Below, piece after piece: positions 45,405 through 54,181 of a stretch of 64,000 nt of DNA. The stretch comes from Nostoc spongiaeforme FACHB-130. Its GTDB lineage: Bacteria > Cyanobacteriota > Cyanobacteriia > Cyanobacteriales > Nostocaceae. The stretch's first letter is position 1; each line of letters opens with the position of its first letter. Position numbers and translations under genes: made by a program. The notes below the pieces were generated by a model. It was not told the origin of the DNA. It saw only the letters and a program-made list of their open reading frames with translations, and ran no database searches. The stretch spans positions 310,001 through 374,000 of the forward strand of contig NZ_JACJTB010000002.1 of the NCBI RefSeq assembly GCF_014698475.1. Direction: 5' to 3'.

Positions 45405-46124
45405 ATGGCTTCTGGTTTAAAATCTTCGACACTAGAACTCCTAAAACGCTTTAACCGAGCGTTTCCCCAGTTTTATGAGCAATTTGTCAGCAGTGAGATT
45501 CAACTGCAAAATCTCCGATTAGCTTACCGTCTATATAAAACCAGACGTGCCGTTATCGAGTTGAAGCCGGAAGGTAGTAAAAGTGCGCTGCATTTTGCCT
45601 ACCGTAACCAATCTTTTCTCCTCAGTGATATTTTTGGTGTGCTGGCAGCTTATGGCTTGACCATTCACGGTCTGAGTCTGTATGGTCAAATTCGACCACC
45701 AATGTTAGTTTTCATCAAACTTTTAGTCTCTCGCGGTAGCAAAGCTTTGACAGAGAAAACCGCAGAAAATGTCTGTCGGGCAATTCGAGAGGCTTTAGGA
45801 GGGCGCTTTGAAGTCGAAGAAATGCTGGCAGTAGAATTTAATTTAGATGCTGGCTTAGAACAAGTACAGACTGAGTTTTATGTCGATCCTGTATTTCATC
45901 TGCCGGCTTTGGTGATTGAAGCAGATAACCAACCAGGATTGTTTTACAAAGTGATGTACGCTATCTGGCAAGAAGATTTGCTAGTAGTTAACGCGAATTT
46001 GTTGGTTTGGCGAGGACGCACGCGGCTGATTCTCTATTTGTTGGGGCCAAATGAAAGCTTAATTCCTGAATATCTCGGACACAAAATAGCTGAAGGAGTC
46101 CGACAGCGTTTGTTGGGGAAATAA
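45405..46124 (+). CDS. ACT-domain protein, GlnD-C-terminus-like
   Basis: The 239-residue protein seems to hold two ACT-like domains. One is around HFAYRNQSFLLSDIFGVLAA with YGLTIHGLSLYGQ. The second is LVIEADNQPGLFYKVMYAIW with LLVVNANLLVWRGRTRLILY. The pattern resembles the C-terminal ACT pair of PII-uridylyltransferase (GlnD), but the nucleotidyltransferase part is absent. It may sense a small amino acid such as glutamine. It is probably cytoplasmic. Assignment is by fold resemblance only. Confidence 0.65.
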   Translation: MASGLKSSTLELLKRFNRAFPQFYEQFVSSEIQLQNLRLAYRLYKTRRAVIELKPEGSKSALHFAYRNQSFLLSDIFGVLAAYGLTIHGLSLYGQIRPPMLVFIKLLVSRGSKALTEKTAENVCRAIREALGGRFEVEEMLAVEFNLDAGLEQVQTEFYVDPVFHLPALVIEADNQPGLFYKVMYAIWQEDLLVVNANLLVWRGRTRLILYLLGPNESLIPEYLGHKIAEGVRQRLLGK

Positions 46125-46129
46125 TTTGC

Positions 46130-46224
46130 TAGTACAAAAAGGCAAAAGGCAAAAAGAAAAATAACGATAGCACAAGCATTTTAGCAATTCCAGATAGTCT
46201 GTTTATTTACACCGACCTGTACTA
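46130..46224 (+). repeat. Dispersed TAGTACA element, copy D
   Basis: Begins TAGTACAAAAAGGCAAAAGG, has CACAAGCATTTTAGCAATTC, and ends ACACCGACCTGTACTA. It starts 5 bp after the ACT-domain gene's stop. Confidence 0.8.
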
Positions 46225-46314
46225 GCCTCCAGTCTCTAGCCCCTAACCCCTCATCTCTCCCACATTTTTTGTTCTGTATTTAGTCGTACCCATGCTTGGA
46301 GGTACGATATAAAT

Positions 46315-47250
46315 ATGGCAACCATAGAAATCTTAGGCGTTCCACACGCATACGAGTTAACGGCTCCCACTGCTTGCCCCCATGCTTTGGTATTCATCCA
46401 CGGTTGGCTAAATAGTCGTGGGTACTGGCAACCTGTGATTTCCCGTCTGTCCGTAGATTTACAGTGTTTATCTTATGATTTACGCGGTTTTGGTGAGTCC
46501 CAATCCTATGCAGAAACTGATGTAAATCGTTTACAAAGTACTGTTGGTTTAACATCCCAATTGCTGGTTAGTTCTAGTTCCCAATTTGGTTCTCTGTATA
46601 CGCCAACTGCTTATGCTCAAGATTTAGCAGCTTTATTACAAGAGCTAAATATTACCAGTGCTTGGTTGATTGGGCATTCTTTGGGCGGTACGATCGCACT
46701 TTGGGCAGCAGCTTTACTACCTGATGTGGTTCAAGGTGTCATCTGTATCAACGCTGGCGGTGGGATTTATCTCAAGGAAGCTTTTGAAAAATTTCGTTCA
46801 GCAGGTCAAAGATTTTTACAAGTTCGTCCGCGCTGGCTATCTCAAATCCCTTTGATTGACTTGCTATTTACTAGAGACAGTGTAGTCCGCCCTCTAGATC
46901 GGTATTGGGCGCGTCAAAGAGTGATAGATTTTGTGGTTGCTGACCCAGAAGCAGCGTTGGGAGCGTTATTAGATTCCACAACAGAAGAAGAAGTAAATCG
47001 CCTACCCCAGTTGGTTTCGCAATTAAAACAGCCTGTATATTTTTTGGCTGGTGCCGATGATAAGGTCATGGAACCCAAGTATGTTCGCCATTTAGCCAGC
47101 TTTCATCGGCTTTTTCAATACTGTGGTGACAATGTGATTGAAATTCCTAATTGTGGACATTTAGCTATGTTAGAACAACCAGATGCCGTTGCCAGCCATA
47201 TTCGCGCAATTGTCAGTGGTCAAGAGTCAATGGTCAAAAGTTTTGGATAA
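46315..47250 (+). CDS. Alpha/beta hydrolase
   Basis: The 311-residue protein shows the alpha/beta-hydrolase elements in order: the oxyanion HGWLNSRGYW, the lid, the nucleophile elbow WLIGHSLGGTIA (GxSxG), the acid region FLAGADDKVMEP and catalytic His in CGHLAMLEQP. The substrate is not known. It ends 36 bp before the convergent tsaD gene. Confidence 0.9.
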   Translation: MATIEILGVPHAYELTAPTACPHALVFIHGWLNSRGYWQPVISRLSVDLQCLSYDLRGFGESQSYAETDVNRLQSTVGLTSQLLVSSSSQFGSLYTPTAYAQDLAALLQELNITSAWLIGHSLGGTIALWAAALLPDVVQGVICINAGGGIYLKEAFEKFRSAGQRFLQVRPRWLSQIPLIDLLFTRDSVVRPLDRYWARQRVIDFVVADPEAALGALLDSTTEEEVNRLPQLVSQLKQPVYFLAGADDKVMEPKYVRHLASFHRLFQYCGDNVIEIPNCGHLAMLEQPDAVASHIRAIVSGQESMVKSFG

Positions 47251-47285
47251 AGAACAAATGACCAAGGACAAAGGACATATAACCA

Positions 47286-48329
47286 TTACACTTGATACAA
47301 CTTCATCACCTGACCCAGAGATAACCGCGACTCTACACCCAAAGTCAAGGGTGAGATATGACCGCGAGATAAATGGTCAGACGCGGCGCAGGCAATCATA
47401 GCGGCGTTATCGGTACAAAATTTCAGGGGTGGGAATAAAACACGCAGGTTATGTTCACTGGCGGCGGCTTGCAAGTGCTGTCTCAAGCCGCTATTTGCTG
47501 CTACTCCACCACCAACAGCAATGGTATTGAGTCCATAGTCCAGGGCGCAAGCGATCGCTCTTTTGGTGAGTGCCTTGGCTACAGTTGCCTGAAAACTGGC
47601 TGCTAAGTCTGCCACAGGCACTTGCTCGCCATTTTTGTCAAATTGCTGCACTAACCTGAGTACGGCTGTCTTTAAGCCACTAAAACTGCCATCATAGCGA
47701 TGAAATCCGCCACCAGGTAGAGAAACTTTTCCTTCTGGCAAGGCAAAAGCTTGGGGATCGCCCTGCTGTGCTAACTTGTCAATTACAGGGCCACCTGGAT
47801 AACCTAGATTTAACAAGCGTGCCACCTTATCAAAGGCTTCCCCTGCCGCATCATCACGGGTTTCACCCAGGGTTTCGTAGTTACCACAGTCTTTAACATA
47901 AATCAAGCTTGTATGTCCGCCTGAAACCAGTAAGCTAAGAAAAGGGGGATCTAAAGTTGGCTCACTCAAGTAAGTCGCACAAATGTGGCCTTCGAGGTGA
48001 TGGACTCCCAAAAATGGTTTATTGTGTACGATCGCTAAAGTTTTGGCAGCAGTTAATCCCACCAATAACGCTCCCACTAAACCAGGGGCGCAAGTGGCAG
48101 CGATGCCATCGATTTCTGACCAGTCTAATTTTGCCTGTTCCAGAGCTTGGGCGATCGCTTGGTTGATCGTCTCTAAATGCTGGCGTGATGCCACCTCTGG
48201 GACAACTCCACCATATTGCTGATGAACTGGAATTTGGGAGGCGATAATACTACTGCGAACTTGACGATTGTTAACAATTGCGACGGCAGTTTCATCACAA
48301 CTGGTTTCGATTGCTAAAACGTTTGCCAT
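47286..48329 (-). CDS. tsaD: tRNA N6-adenosine threonylcarbamoyltransferase TsaD
   Basis: The 347-residue protein has [15 protein letters not shown] at the N-terminus, [12 protein letters not shown] (metal ligands HxxxH), [13 protein letters not shown] and the ATP-binding [11 protein letters not shown] and [10 protein letters not shown]. It transfers threonylcarbamoyl from TsaC product to A37 of tRNAs decoding ANN codons. The TsaC-type partner is encoded at 40623-41210. ATG 48329 fits family length. Confidence 0.97.
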   Translation of the reverse strand: MANVLAIETSCDETAVAIVNNRQVRSSIIASQIPVHQQYGGVVPEVASRQHLETINQAIAQALEQAKLDWSEIDGIAATCAPGLVGALLVGLTAAKTLAIVHNKPFLGVHHLEGHICATYLSEPTLDPPFLSLLVSGGHTSLIYVKDCGNYETLGETRDDAAGEAFDKVARLLNLGYPGGPVIDKLAQQGDPQAFALPEGKVSLPGGGFHRYDGSFSGLKTAVLRLVQQFDKNGEQVPVADLAASFQATVAKALTKRAIACALDYGLNTIAVGGGVAANSGLRQHLQAAASEHNLRVLFPPLKFCTDNAAMIACAASDHLSRGHISPLTLGVESRLSLGQVMKLYQV

Positions 48330-48505
48330 CTGAGGGTTCTACAAAATAACGATTTGTTTGAGAAGCTTTAACTTTTATTTACTTAAACTTTACTCGGTTC
48401 CCAGGCAAGAGTATGATGACTTGCTAGTTAGCCAAATAAAGAATGTACAAGCCGCTTCGTTTTGTACAAAAAACTTTTTCTTTTGTAATAAAAGGAAACA
48501 ACTCC

Positions 48506-49000
48506 ATGCGACGATTGTTTGCTTTGATTTTAGCGATTTGTCTTTGGTTCAATTTTGCTCCCCCAGCGACAGCTCTAGGGGCTAATCTTACACCCTGCCA
48601 AGACAACCCCGCATTTCAAGCACTAGCTAAAAATGCCCGAAATACAACTGCCGATCCCCAATCCGGTCAAAAGAGATTTGAGCGTTACTCTCAAGCACTC
48701 TGTGGCCCTGAAGGCTATCCTCACCTGATTGTTGATGGCCGTCTAGACCGCGCTGGTGACTTTTTGATTCCCAGCATTCTATTTCTCTACATTGCTGGCT
48801 GGATTGGTTGGGTAGGCCGTGCTTACCTAATCGCAGTGAGAAAAGAATCTGACACCGAACAAAAAGAAATCCAAATTGATTTGGCTTTGGCACTACCCCT
48901 AATTGCCACAGGTTTTGCTTGGCCAGCAGCTGCTTTGAAAGAATTCCTTTCTGGCGAATTAACTGCTAAAGATTCTGAGATCCCCGTTTCTCCTCGTTAG
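48506..49000 (+). CDS. psaF: Photosystem I reaction centre subunit III (PsaF)
   Basis: The 164-residue precursor begins [20 protein letters not shown] and is cut near [12 protein letters not shown]. Mature PsaF marks are [50 protein letters not shown] (membrane helix) and [19 protein letters not shown]. PsaF is the lumenal plastocyanin/cytochrome c6 docking subunit. AAAGGAAA lies before ATG 48506. It begins a psaF-psaJ-psaL cluster. Confidence 0.97.
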   Translation: MRRLFALILAICLWFNFAPPATALGANLTPCQDNPAFQALAKNARNTTADPQSGQKRFERYSQALCGPEGYPHLIVDGRLDRAGDFLIPSILFLYIAGWIGWVGRAYLIAVRKESDTEQKEIQIDLALALPLIATGFAWPAAALKEFLSGELTAKDSEIPVSPR

Positions 49001-49039
49001 GTTTTGCTTAACTGATTCATTGTTTTGGAGATTAAATAC

Positions 49040-49189
49040 ATGGCTGAAAAAGGCGATCAATCATCCTATTTGATTAAATTTATTTCCACAGCACCAGTGG
49101 CAGCTACAATCTGGCTGACAATTACAGCAGGCATTTTGATTGAGTTTAACCGCTTTTTCCCAGACCTACTGTTCCACCCACTGCCATAA
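49040..49189 (+). CDS. psaJ: Photosystem I subunit IX (PsaJ)
   Basis: The 49-residue protein, [20 protein letters not shown], has one membrane helix ([16 protein letters not shown]) and the end [13 protein letters not shown], which is characteristic of PsaJ. It lies 39 bp after psaF and is likely co-transcribed with it. A TTGGAG ribosome site lies upstream. Confidence 0.95.
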   Translation: MAEKGDQSSYLIKFISTAPVAATIWLTITAGILIEFNRFFPDLLFHPLP

Positions 49190-49246
49190 CCAAAGCATTG
49201 GGATTTTAAACTGTTGCATGTGTAATTGAGAGGCGAACATCGAATT

Positions 49247-49765
49247 ATGGCGCAAGCAGTAGACGCATCTAAAAATTCACCCAGCGATGTGAGAAACAGA
49301 GAAGTCGTGTTTCCCGCAGGTGGCGATCCTCAGTTGGGTAATCTCGAAACCCCAGTTAATTCTTCTCCCGCAATCAAGTGGTTCATCAATAACCTGCCAG
49401 CTTATCGTCTAGGTTTAACTCCTTTCAGACGTGGACTAGAAGTTGGTATGGCACATGGCTACTGGATATTTGGCCCCTTCGCTAAATATGGCCCACTGCG
49501 TAGTGCAGAAAACGCTAACCTAGCAGGCTTATTAGGTGCGATCGCCCTAGTAATTTTTCTGACAGGTGGCTTATCTTTATATGCCAATAGCAATCCCCCC
49601 AAAGCCCTGAATAGCGTAACTGGCGCTTCAGCTCCAGATGCTTTCCTATCTAAAGAAGGCTGGAATAACTTTGCTAGTGCTTTCTTAATTGGTGGTATTG
49701 GTGGTGCAGTAGTTGCTTACTTCTTAACTAGCAATATCGCACTCATTCAAGGCTTAATCGGCTAA
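49247..49765 (+). CDS. psaL: Photosystem I reaction centre subunit XI (PsaL)
   Basis: The 172-residue protein begins MAQAVDASKNSPSDVRNREV. It has NLPAYRLGLTPFRRGLEVGM and AHGYWIFGPFAKYGPLRS, then two membrane segments (LLGAIALVIFLTGGLSLYA; FASAFLIGGIGGAVVAYFL). PsaL mediates trimer/tetramer contacts of photosystem I. ATG 49247 is chosen, as in other cyanobacterial PsaL. The gene closes the psaFJL group. Confidence 0.97.
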   Translation: MAQAVDASKNSPSDVRNREVVFPAGGDPQLGNLETPVNSSPAIKWFINNLPAYRLGLTPFRRGLEVGMAHGYWIFGPFAKYGPLRSAENANLAGLLGAIALVIFLTGGLSLYANSNPPKALNSVTGASAPDAFLSKEGWNNFASAFLIGGIGGAVVAYFLTSNIALIQGLIG

Positions 49766-49781
49766 TTGGTTTTTGGTAATT

Positions 49782-49818
49782 GGTAATTAGTGATTAGTAA
49801 TTCTAATTACTGATTACC
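49782..49818 (+). terminator. Stem-loop after psaL
   Basis: GGTAATTAGTGATT (49782-49795) pairs with AATTACTGATTACC (49805-49818) except for two G-T/T-type mismatches. It is 16 bases past the psaL stop but has no clear T-run, so a terminator or stabiliser role is tentative. Confidence 0.4.
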
Positions 49819-49846
49819 ATTTGCCAAACTATGAGAGGCTAGGGGC

Positions 49847-50010
49847 TAGTACAAAAAGGCAAAAGTAAAAAGGTGAGCCATTGCGGTGGACGGGTTTCCC
49901 GGCATAAAGCAAATGGTGAACCCGAAGGGCAAAAGTAAAAAGAAAGAATAGTGATATCACAAACCTTTGAGCAATTTTAGATGTCTATTTATTTCCGCTA
50001 TGCTGTACTA
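49847..50010 (+). repeat. Dispersed TAGTACA element, copy E with nested insertion
   Basis: Starts TAGTACAAAAAGGCAAAAG and ends CGCTATGCTGTACTA. A block of about 65 bp (GTGAGCCATTGCGGTGGACG ... GGTGAACCCGAAGGG) lies inside, flanked on both sides by GGCAAAAGTAAAAAG. The direct repeat suggests a later insertion or internal duplication. TTAGAGG heptamers follow at 50011. Confidence 0.75.
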
Positions 50011-50138
50011 GAGGTTAGAGGCTAGTTTTTTAGAAGTCAGATTATCAAAATCAAAAAATGGATAGCCATTAAAAAATTTTAAGGACACATAGAATTATGT
50101 GTCCTTAATTATTTGGTGCTAAAAATGCTTGGGTGTGA

Positions 50139-50738
50139 TTATTCAAATATCGCTGCTTCAATCGCTGCAAGTGCTGTTTCAAAATCGTCATTGACAATTT
50201 GAATATCAAATTCATCAGCAGCTGCGATTTCTGCCTTGGCGCGGACTAGTCGACGGGAAATTGCTTCTTCAGAGTCTTGTCCACGGCCACGTATCCGTTT
50301 TTCTAATTCATCAAAAGAAGGCGGCAAAATAAAAATGCTGAGAGCATTAGGAAAGGAAGCGCGAATTTGTCTTGCCCCTTCTAATTCAATTTCCAGCACT
50401 ACTAACTTACCAGACTGAATTTGATTGACTACAGTTTCTCGCGGAGTACCGTAATAATTCCCCGCAAATTCCGCCCACTCTAAAAATTCACCTTGAGCAA
50501 CCAGTTGTTCAAATTTACTACGGTTAATAAAGTAATAATTTTTGCCATCAATTTCTCCGGGGCGAGGAGAACGAGTTGTCACGGATACAGAATAATACAG
50601 TTGCGGATGACGCTCTAACAGCGATCGCATTAAGGTGCCTTTGCCAACACCACTAGGGCCAGTTAAAACAATTAACTTGCCTGTAGGCGGGCATTCTGTG
50701 GTAGTAGCACTAGTCTGGATGGGTAAAACTTGCATCAT
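50139..50738 (-). CDS. gmk: Guanylate kinase
   Basis: The 199-residue protein has the P-loop [37 protein letters not shown] (GMP binding), GNYYGTPRE and the lid region [15 protein letters not shown]. It converts GMP to GDP. Two adjacent ATGs (50738, 50735) are possible; an upstream frame extension has no support. It follows the RemA-like gene on the same strand, a pairing also found in Firmicutes. Confidence 0.95.
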   Translation of the reverse strand: MMQVLPIQTSATTTECPPTGKLIVLTGPSGVGKGTLMRSLLERHPQLYYSVSVTTRSPRPGEIDGKNYYFINRSKFEQLVAQGEFLEWAEFAGNYYGTPRETVVNQIQSGKLVVLEIELEGARQIRASFPNALSIFILPPSFDELEKRIRGRGQDSEEAISRRLVRAKAEIAAADEFDIQIVNDDFETALAAIEAAIFE

Positions 50739-50905
50739 CCGTTCAACCTGTGAATTAATCAACAATCATGATTTGTGAGTTTCTGTTCGTTGTCAGGCTG
50801 ACCTCGACTAACGAATTTGTAGCACTGGTGACAGAAAACCAGTCTAATTCACATAGTACTGCCGATATGGTGCAAATAGAATAGTCGTTTGTCAACTATC
50901 CTTGG

Positions 50906-51172
50906 TTAATTATCTACAGCATGGTGATCGCGGGAAATCACGAACCGATTTGCTACCGTTTCGGGCTGAATTGCGGAAAGGATGACATGGTTAGAATCAG
51001 TGATAATTACAGCCCTTGTCCGACGACCATAAGTGGCATCAATCAGCTGGTTTTTTTCCCGCGCATCAGTGATAATCCGCTTAATTGGCGCAGATTCTGG
51101 ACTGACGATCGCAACTACTTTGTTAGCCGAGACAATGTTGCCGAAACCGATATTTATTAATTGAATGTCCAT
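50906..51172 (-). CDS. RemA-like DNA-binding protein (DUF370)
   Basis: The 88-residue protein starts [20 protein letters not shown] and has [20 protein letters not shown] and [20 protein letters not shown]. These match the DUF370/RemA family, which in Bacillus binds DNA as a ring-like assembly and activates biofilm matrix genes. In cyanobacteria its role is unknown. ATG 51172 fits the family length of about 89. It sits upstream of gmk on the same strand. Confidence 0.85.
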   Translation of the reverse strand: MDIQLINIGFGNIVSANKVVAIVSPESAPIKRIITDAREKNQLIDATYGRRTRAVIITDSNHVILSAIQPETVANRFVISRDHHAVDN

Positions 51173-51379
51173 AAAATAACTGAGACTAAATGTGGTACGA
51201 GAATCCAGTAAGGATTTTATTTCCATGTTATCCCTAAAAAACTGGAGTTACAACGCATCACATCTAGCTTGCTTTAGTTTTTAGACAAACTATGCTTTTT
51301 TTAGCTGTTTATTTGCGAAATATACTGAAAATATTCCCATAGACACATGCGTAATTGTGAGAAATTAATCTATAGCCGT

Positions 51380-51442
51380 TGGGGGAGTGTGGGGGGTTTG
51401 GGGAGTATGGGAGGTGTGGGAGATGTGGGGGGACAAGGGGGA
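51380..51442 (+). repeat. G-run repeat with G-quadruplex potential
   Basis: At least seven runs of three or more G residues (such as GGGGG, GGGGGG, GGGG) are spaced by 3-6 bases on the plus strand. They lie just after the transglutaminase gene (minus strand), so its transcript would be C-rich there while the plus DNA strand is G-rich. Confidence 0.7.
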
Positions 51443-51462
51443 AGATTCTTACCTCTGCACCC

Positions 51463-53775
51463 CTACCTCTTGTGTCCTTTTTTGATTGCTTGCCATTTTT
51501 GGCGTAATTGTTGCAAGTTGGGTGTCTGCCCACCATAGCGCCAACTCACATAAGCCTGACTAATTTCATCAATGACTTGGGCTGTGGCTAGTGGATGGTG
51601 TTGATATGACACTTGGACATATTCCAGGGGTGTTTGTGACGGATGCTTACCTAGACCTTTGGTGGCAGTCCATTGCAGCATTTGTTGATAAAGCCTTTCC
51701 ATTGGTGGTAATTTACTCAACCACTGACTCTTTAACCATTTCCGCCACTGTACCCAACCCAGCCAGCCAAAGAAAGCGATTGTAGTTCCCAAAGTTAAGC
51801 CAGTTAACACACCCAGCCAACCTTGAGCGAATAAAGCAAAAAACCAAGCGATCGCTTTAAATATCAAACCCAAGAGTTTCCCAAAGACAGTGTTCAAGAA
51901 GCCAGTCACAGGGGAAGGTAGCCACCCGGCCACCCAATTCCAGAATTGACGCAAAACACTAAAGGTTTGGGAGTCTTCAACAGAAGGGGGAATTAAGGGA
52001 TGATTGGGAATGGGGTCAAAGGTAAACCAACCATATTTGGGAAAGTAAACTTCTGTCATCGCGTAAGCATCGGTGTTACGGACAACATACATTCCCGTAA
52101 AAGGATTAAATTCGCCGGAACCAAACCCCGCCACTAACCGCGCGGGAATCCCAATCGAACGCAACATCACTGTTAACACAGTTGAGAAATGGTCTGGATA
52201 GCCACCCTTATATTTAAATAAGAAAGCTTCCACTAAATCTTCTTTGTCTCCCAAATAAGGAAATTCCAAGGGATTTTGAGGAATCGAATAATTTTGCTTG
52301 AGGTACTGGGCTAGATAAAGTACCTTTTCATAAGTTGCATCTAAAGTTTTTGATACCTTAGATACATTGTTGCGATTGTAATTCGCCAGAATTTCTTCTG
52401 TTAATTTGCGGACTTTGGGCGAAATTTCTGGGGGAATTTGCAAATAGTATTTTGTAATGTTTTTTGGATAGTTAGTACTAGCCTTACCTAACAAAGTCCG
52501 ATCGCGGTAAGGTACTTCGGAAATCACTGTATAAGTTAGGTCTTCAGATAAAGCAACTGGCGATCGCAGTCCATTTTCCTGATCAACAGCAATAATCGGT
52601 GTGGGAAAGTAAATCTCTTTGGGGTAAGACATTGCCGGAATCAAATTCGGCAAATCTGCCACCATTGTATAGGTTTGTACGACTTCTCTGGTTTTAGCGG
52701 TGGTAGGAGGTGGAGACAGATAAATTTGATAAGACCAAGGCGATCGCTTGAGGGTGGTAACATCATCATTGCGGGAAATTTCCCAACCTTTACCTGTGTA
52801 GCGATCAAATGCTAATACCCGCCAAAAACCTTCCACCTGCGATCGCACCCGCATCACCACCTTGGATGTCATGCTTCCCCGCAGGTTTTGATTCATTTGG
52901 CTATTAAAGCCATAATAAAAACTATCGTTTAATTTTCCTGGCTGACCATTTTGACTTTCTTCTGTGCCATTGCCTTCATTATCACCATTGCCTTGACGCA
53001 CATAACCAGGATTAATAATACTGCGTCCTGTAAAACTGCCCTTAACTTCAATCGGCGAACTAACTGGAAATGTCCGTAATTGATAACCAGGAAACCGGGG
53101 TAGAACAGCAAAAATTCCTAACCCTAGCCCCACAATTAAAGTAAAAAGTAAAAAGTAAAAAAGTAAATATGATTTTAATTGTGATTCTTTTGCCTTTTCC
53201 CTTTTAACTTTTGACTTACTTAACCCGATTTGGGAACGATAATCTAAGACTAAAGTGGGCAAGGCGATCGCTAAAAACAACAATAATACAGGTGCAAAAG
53301 CCAAAGTTTGACTCAGTGTTGCTGCTACACCCAACAAAATCAAACCAATCACAATTGAATAGCCCAAATCCTTGCGTCTGGGCATATCAAAACTATGGAG
53401 TATTTGCAGTTGAATTAATAACTCTGCTAAAGCCAGCCGCGTATCATTTAATTCTCCCAGTACTTGCCCAAAGAACGCACCCAAAGACACTAACATCCCA
53501 ATGGCGATGCAGAACTTCACTGGAATATTTTGGCTGCGACGATAGCGGTAACTCCAAATTCCCCCTACAACACTTAAAGGGACAGCCCAAAAACTAAATT
53601 TGGTATCGGCTGCAATATCAACCGCCAAAATTCCCATCACGATTAACCCAAAAACTAGCACCCGCAGAGGAACCGAATCTTCCACTACCATTACAGGTGC
53701 AGTCTGGATATTTTGTCGCCAACTATTAACTATAGGTAGACGCAAAGACCAATCAATCCTGGATAAGTTAAACAT
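51463..53775 (-). CDS. TgpA-type membrane transglutaminase-like protein (DUF3488/DUF4129)
   Basis: The 770-residue protein has an N-terminal block of about six membrane segments (TgpA N-terminal/DUF3488-type), then a periplasmic transglutaminase-like domain with PDHFSTVLTVMLRSIGIPAR, GSGEFNPFTGMYVVRNTDAYA and YFPKYGWFTFDPIPNHP. A further membrane helix (GWLGVLTGLTLGTTIAFFGW) and a cytoplasmic DUF4129-like tail follow. The usual catalytic Cys of the G-x-C motif is replaced by Phe-Ser (PDHFSTV), so enzymatic activity is doubtful. Residues about 188-220 (LSKSKVKREKAKESQLKSY) are encoded by repeat-like AAAAGGCAAAAG sequence. Confidence 0.85.
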   Translation of the reverse strand: MFNLSRIDWSLRLPIVNSWRQNIQTAPVMVVEDSVPLRVLVFGLIVMGILAVDIAADTKFSFWAVPLSVVGGIWSYRYRRSQNIPVKFCIAIGMLVSLGAFFGQVLGELNDTRLALAELLIQLQILHSFDMPRRKDLGYSIVIGLILLGVAATLSQTLAFAPVLLLFLAIALPTLVLDYRSQIGLSKSKVKREKAKESQLKSYLLFYFLLFTLIVGLGLGIFAVLPRFPGYQLRTFPVSSPIEVKGSFTGRSIINPGYVRQGNGDNEGNGTEESQNGQPGKLNDSFYYGFNSQMNQNLRGSMTSKVVMRVRSQVEGFWRVLAFDRYTGKGWEISRNDDVTTLKRSPWSYQIYLSPPPTTAKTREVVQTYTMVADLPNLIPAMSYPKEIYFPTPIIAVDQENGLRSPVALSEDLTYTVISEVPYRDRTLLGKASTNYPKNITKYYLQIPPEISPKVRKLTEEILANYNRNNVSKVSKTLDATYEKVLYLAQYLKQNYSIPQNPLEFPYLGDKEDLVEAFLFKYKGGYPDHFSTVLTVMLRSIGIPARLVAGFGSGEFNPFTGMYVVRNTDAYAMTEVYFPKYGWFTFDPIPNHPLIPPSVEDSQTFSVLRQFWNWVAGWLPSPVTGFLNTVFGKLLGLIFKAIAWFFALFAQGWLGVLTGLTLGTTIAFFGWLGWVQWRKWLKSQWLSKLPPMERLYQQMLQWTATKGLGKHPSQTPLEYVQVSYQHHPLATAQVIDEISQAYVSWRYGGQTPNLQQLRQKWQAIKKGHKR
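53140..53215. repeat. Captured GGCAAAAG-type repeat inside the TgpA gene
   Basis: AAAGTAAAAAGTAAAAAGTA followed further on by TTTTGCCTTTTCCC and TTTTGACTTA resembles the tandem part of the dispersed TAGTACA elements. It stays in frame and encodes a basic loop (KSKVKREKAK) and part of a membrane segment. Confidence 0.6.
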
Positions 53776-54181
53776 TTACAAGGTCAGGTGTAGATGCAGT
53801 CAAACAATTTTGGATTTTGGACGGTTCAATCACCAATTTAAAATTGCAAATCTCAAACTGGCTAAGTTAAACTATCTACCTAGTTGTAACTTATATAGCA
53901 GTCGAAGTATAAGTGAGGCAATTTAAAAAGCACGAATAACAGGCATAGCAAAGCTTTTAGCTCTAGTTGGTGAGCATAGCCGAACCACTGCCTTCTGCTA
54001 TAACCTGCCGAAATTCTGGTTCAGATAGCAGTAACTCCCCTCAGCATTCTTTGGGAGTCTCATAGTTTTAGCCCTAATGATCGTTTAAAAAAACGTAGAA
54101 GCCCTAATGATCGCTTATTAAAAAAGATAAGCTCCAAAACCACAATACTTTTCTTAATCTCTCAGATGTCTTTGATCTGGA
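53776..54181. other. Intergenic DNA with duplicated AGCCCTAATGATCG unit
   Basis: No gene is supported here. The unit AGCCCTAATGATCG, with TTTAAAAAAACGTAGA or CTTATTAAAAAAGATA following, occurs twice at about 54070-54130. The stretch lies after the patU stop and before the TgpA start, both minus strand. Confidence 0.55.

Noticed and set aside
44941-45432. Minus-strand frame of 163 codons
   Set aside because: It runs through the repeat-flanked insertion and overlaps the start of the ACT-domain gene; no domain or ribosome site is visible.
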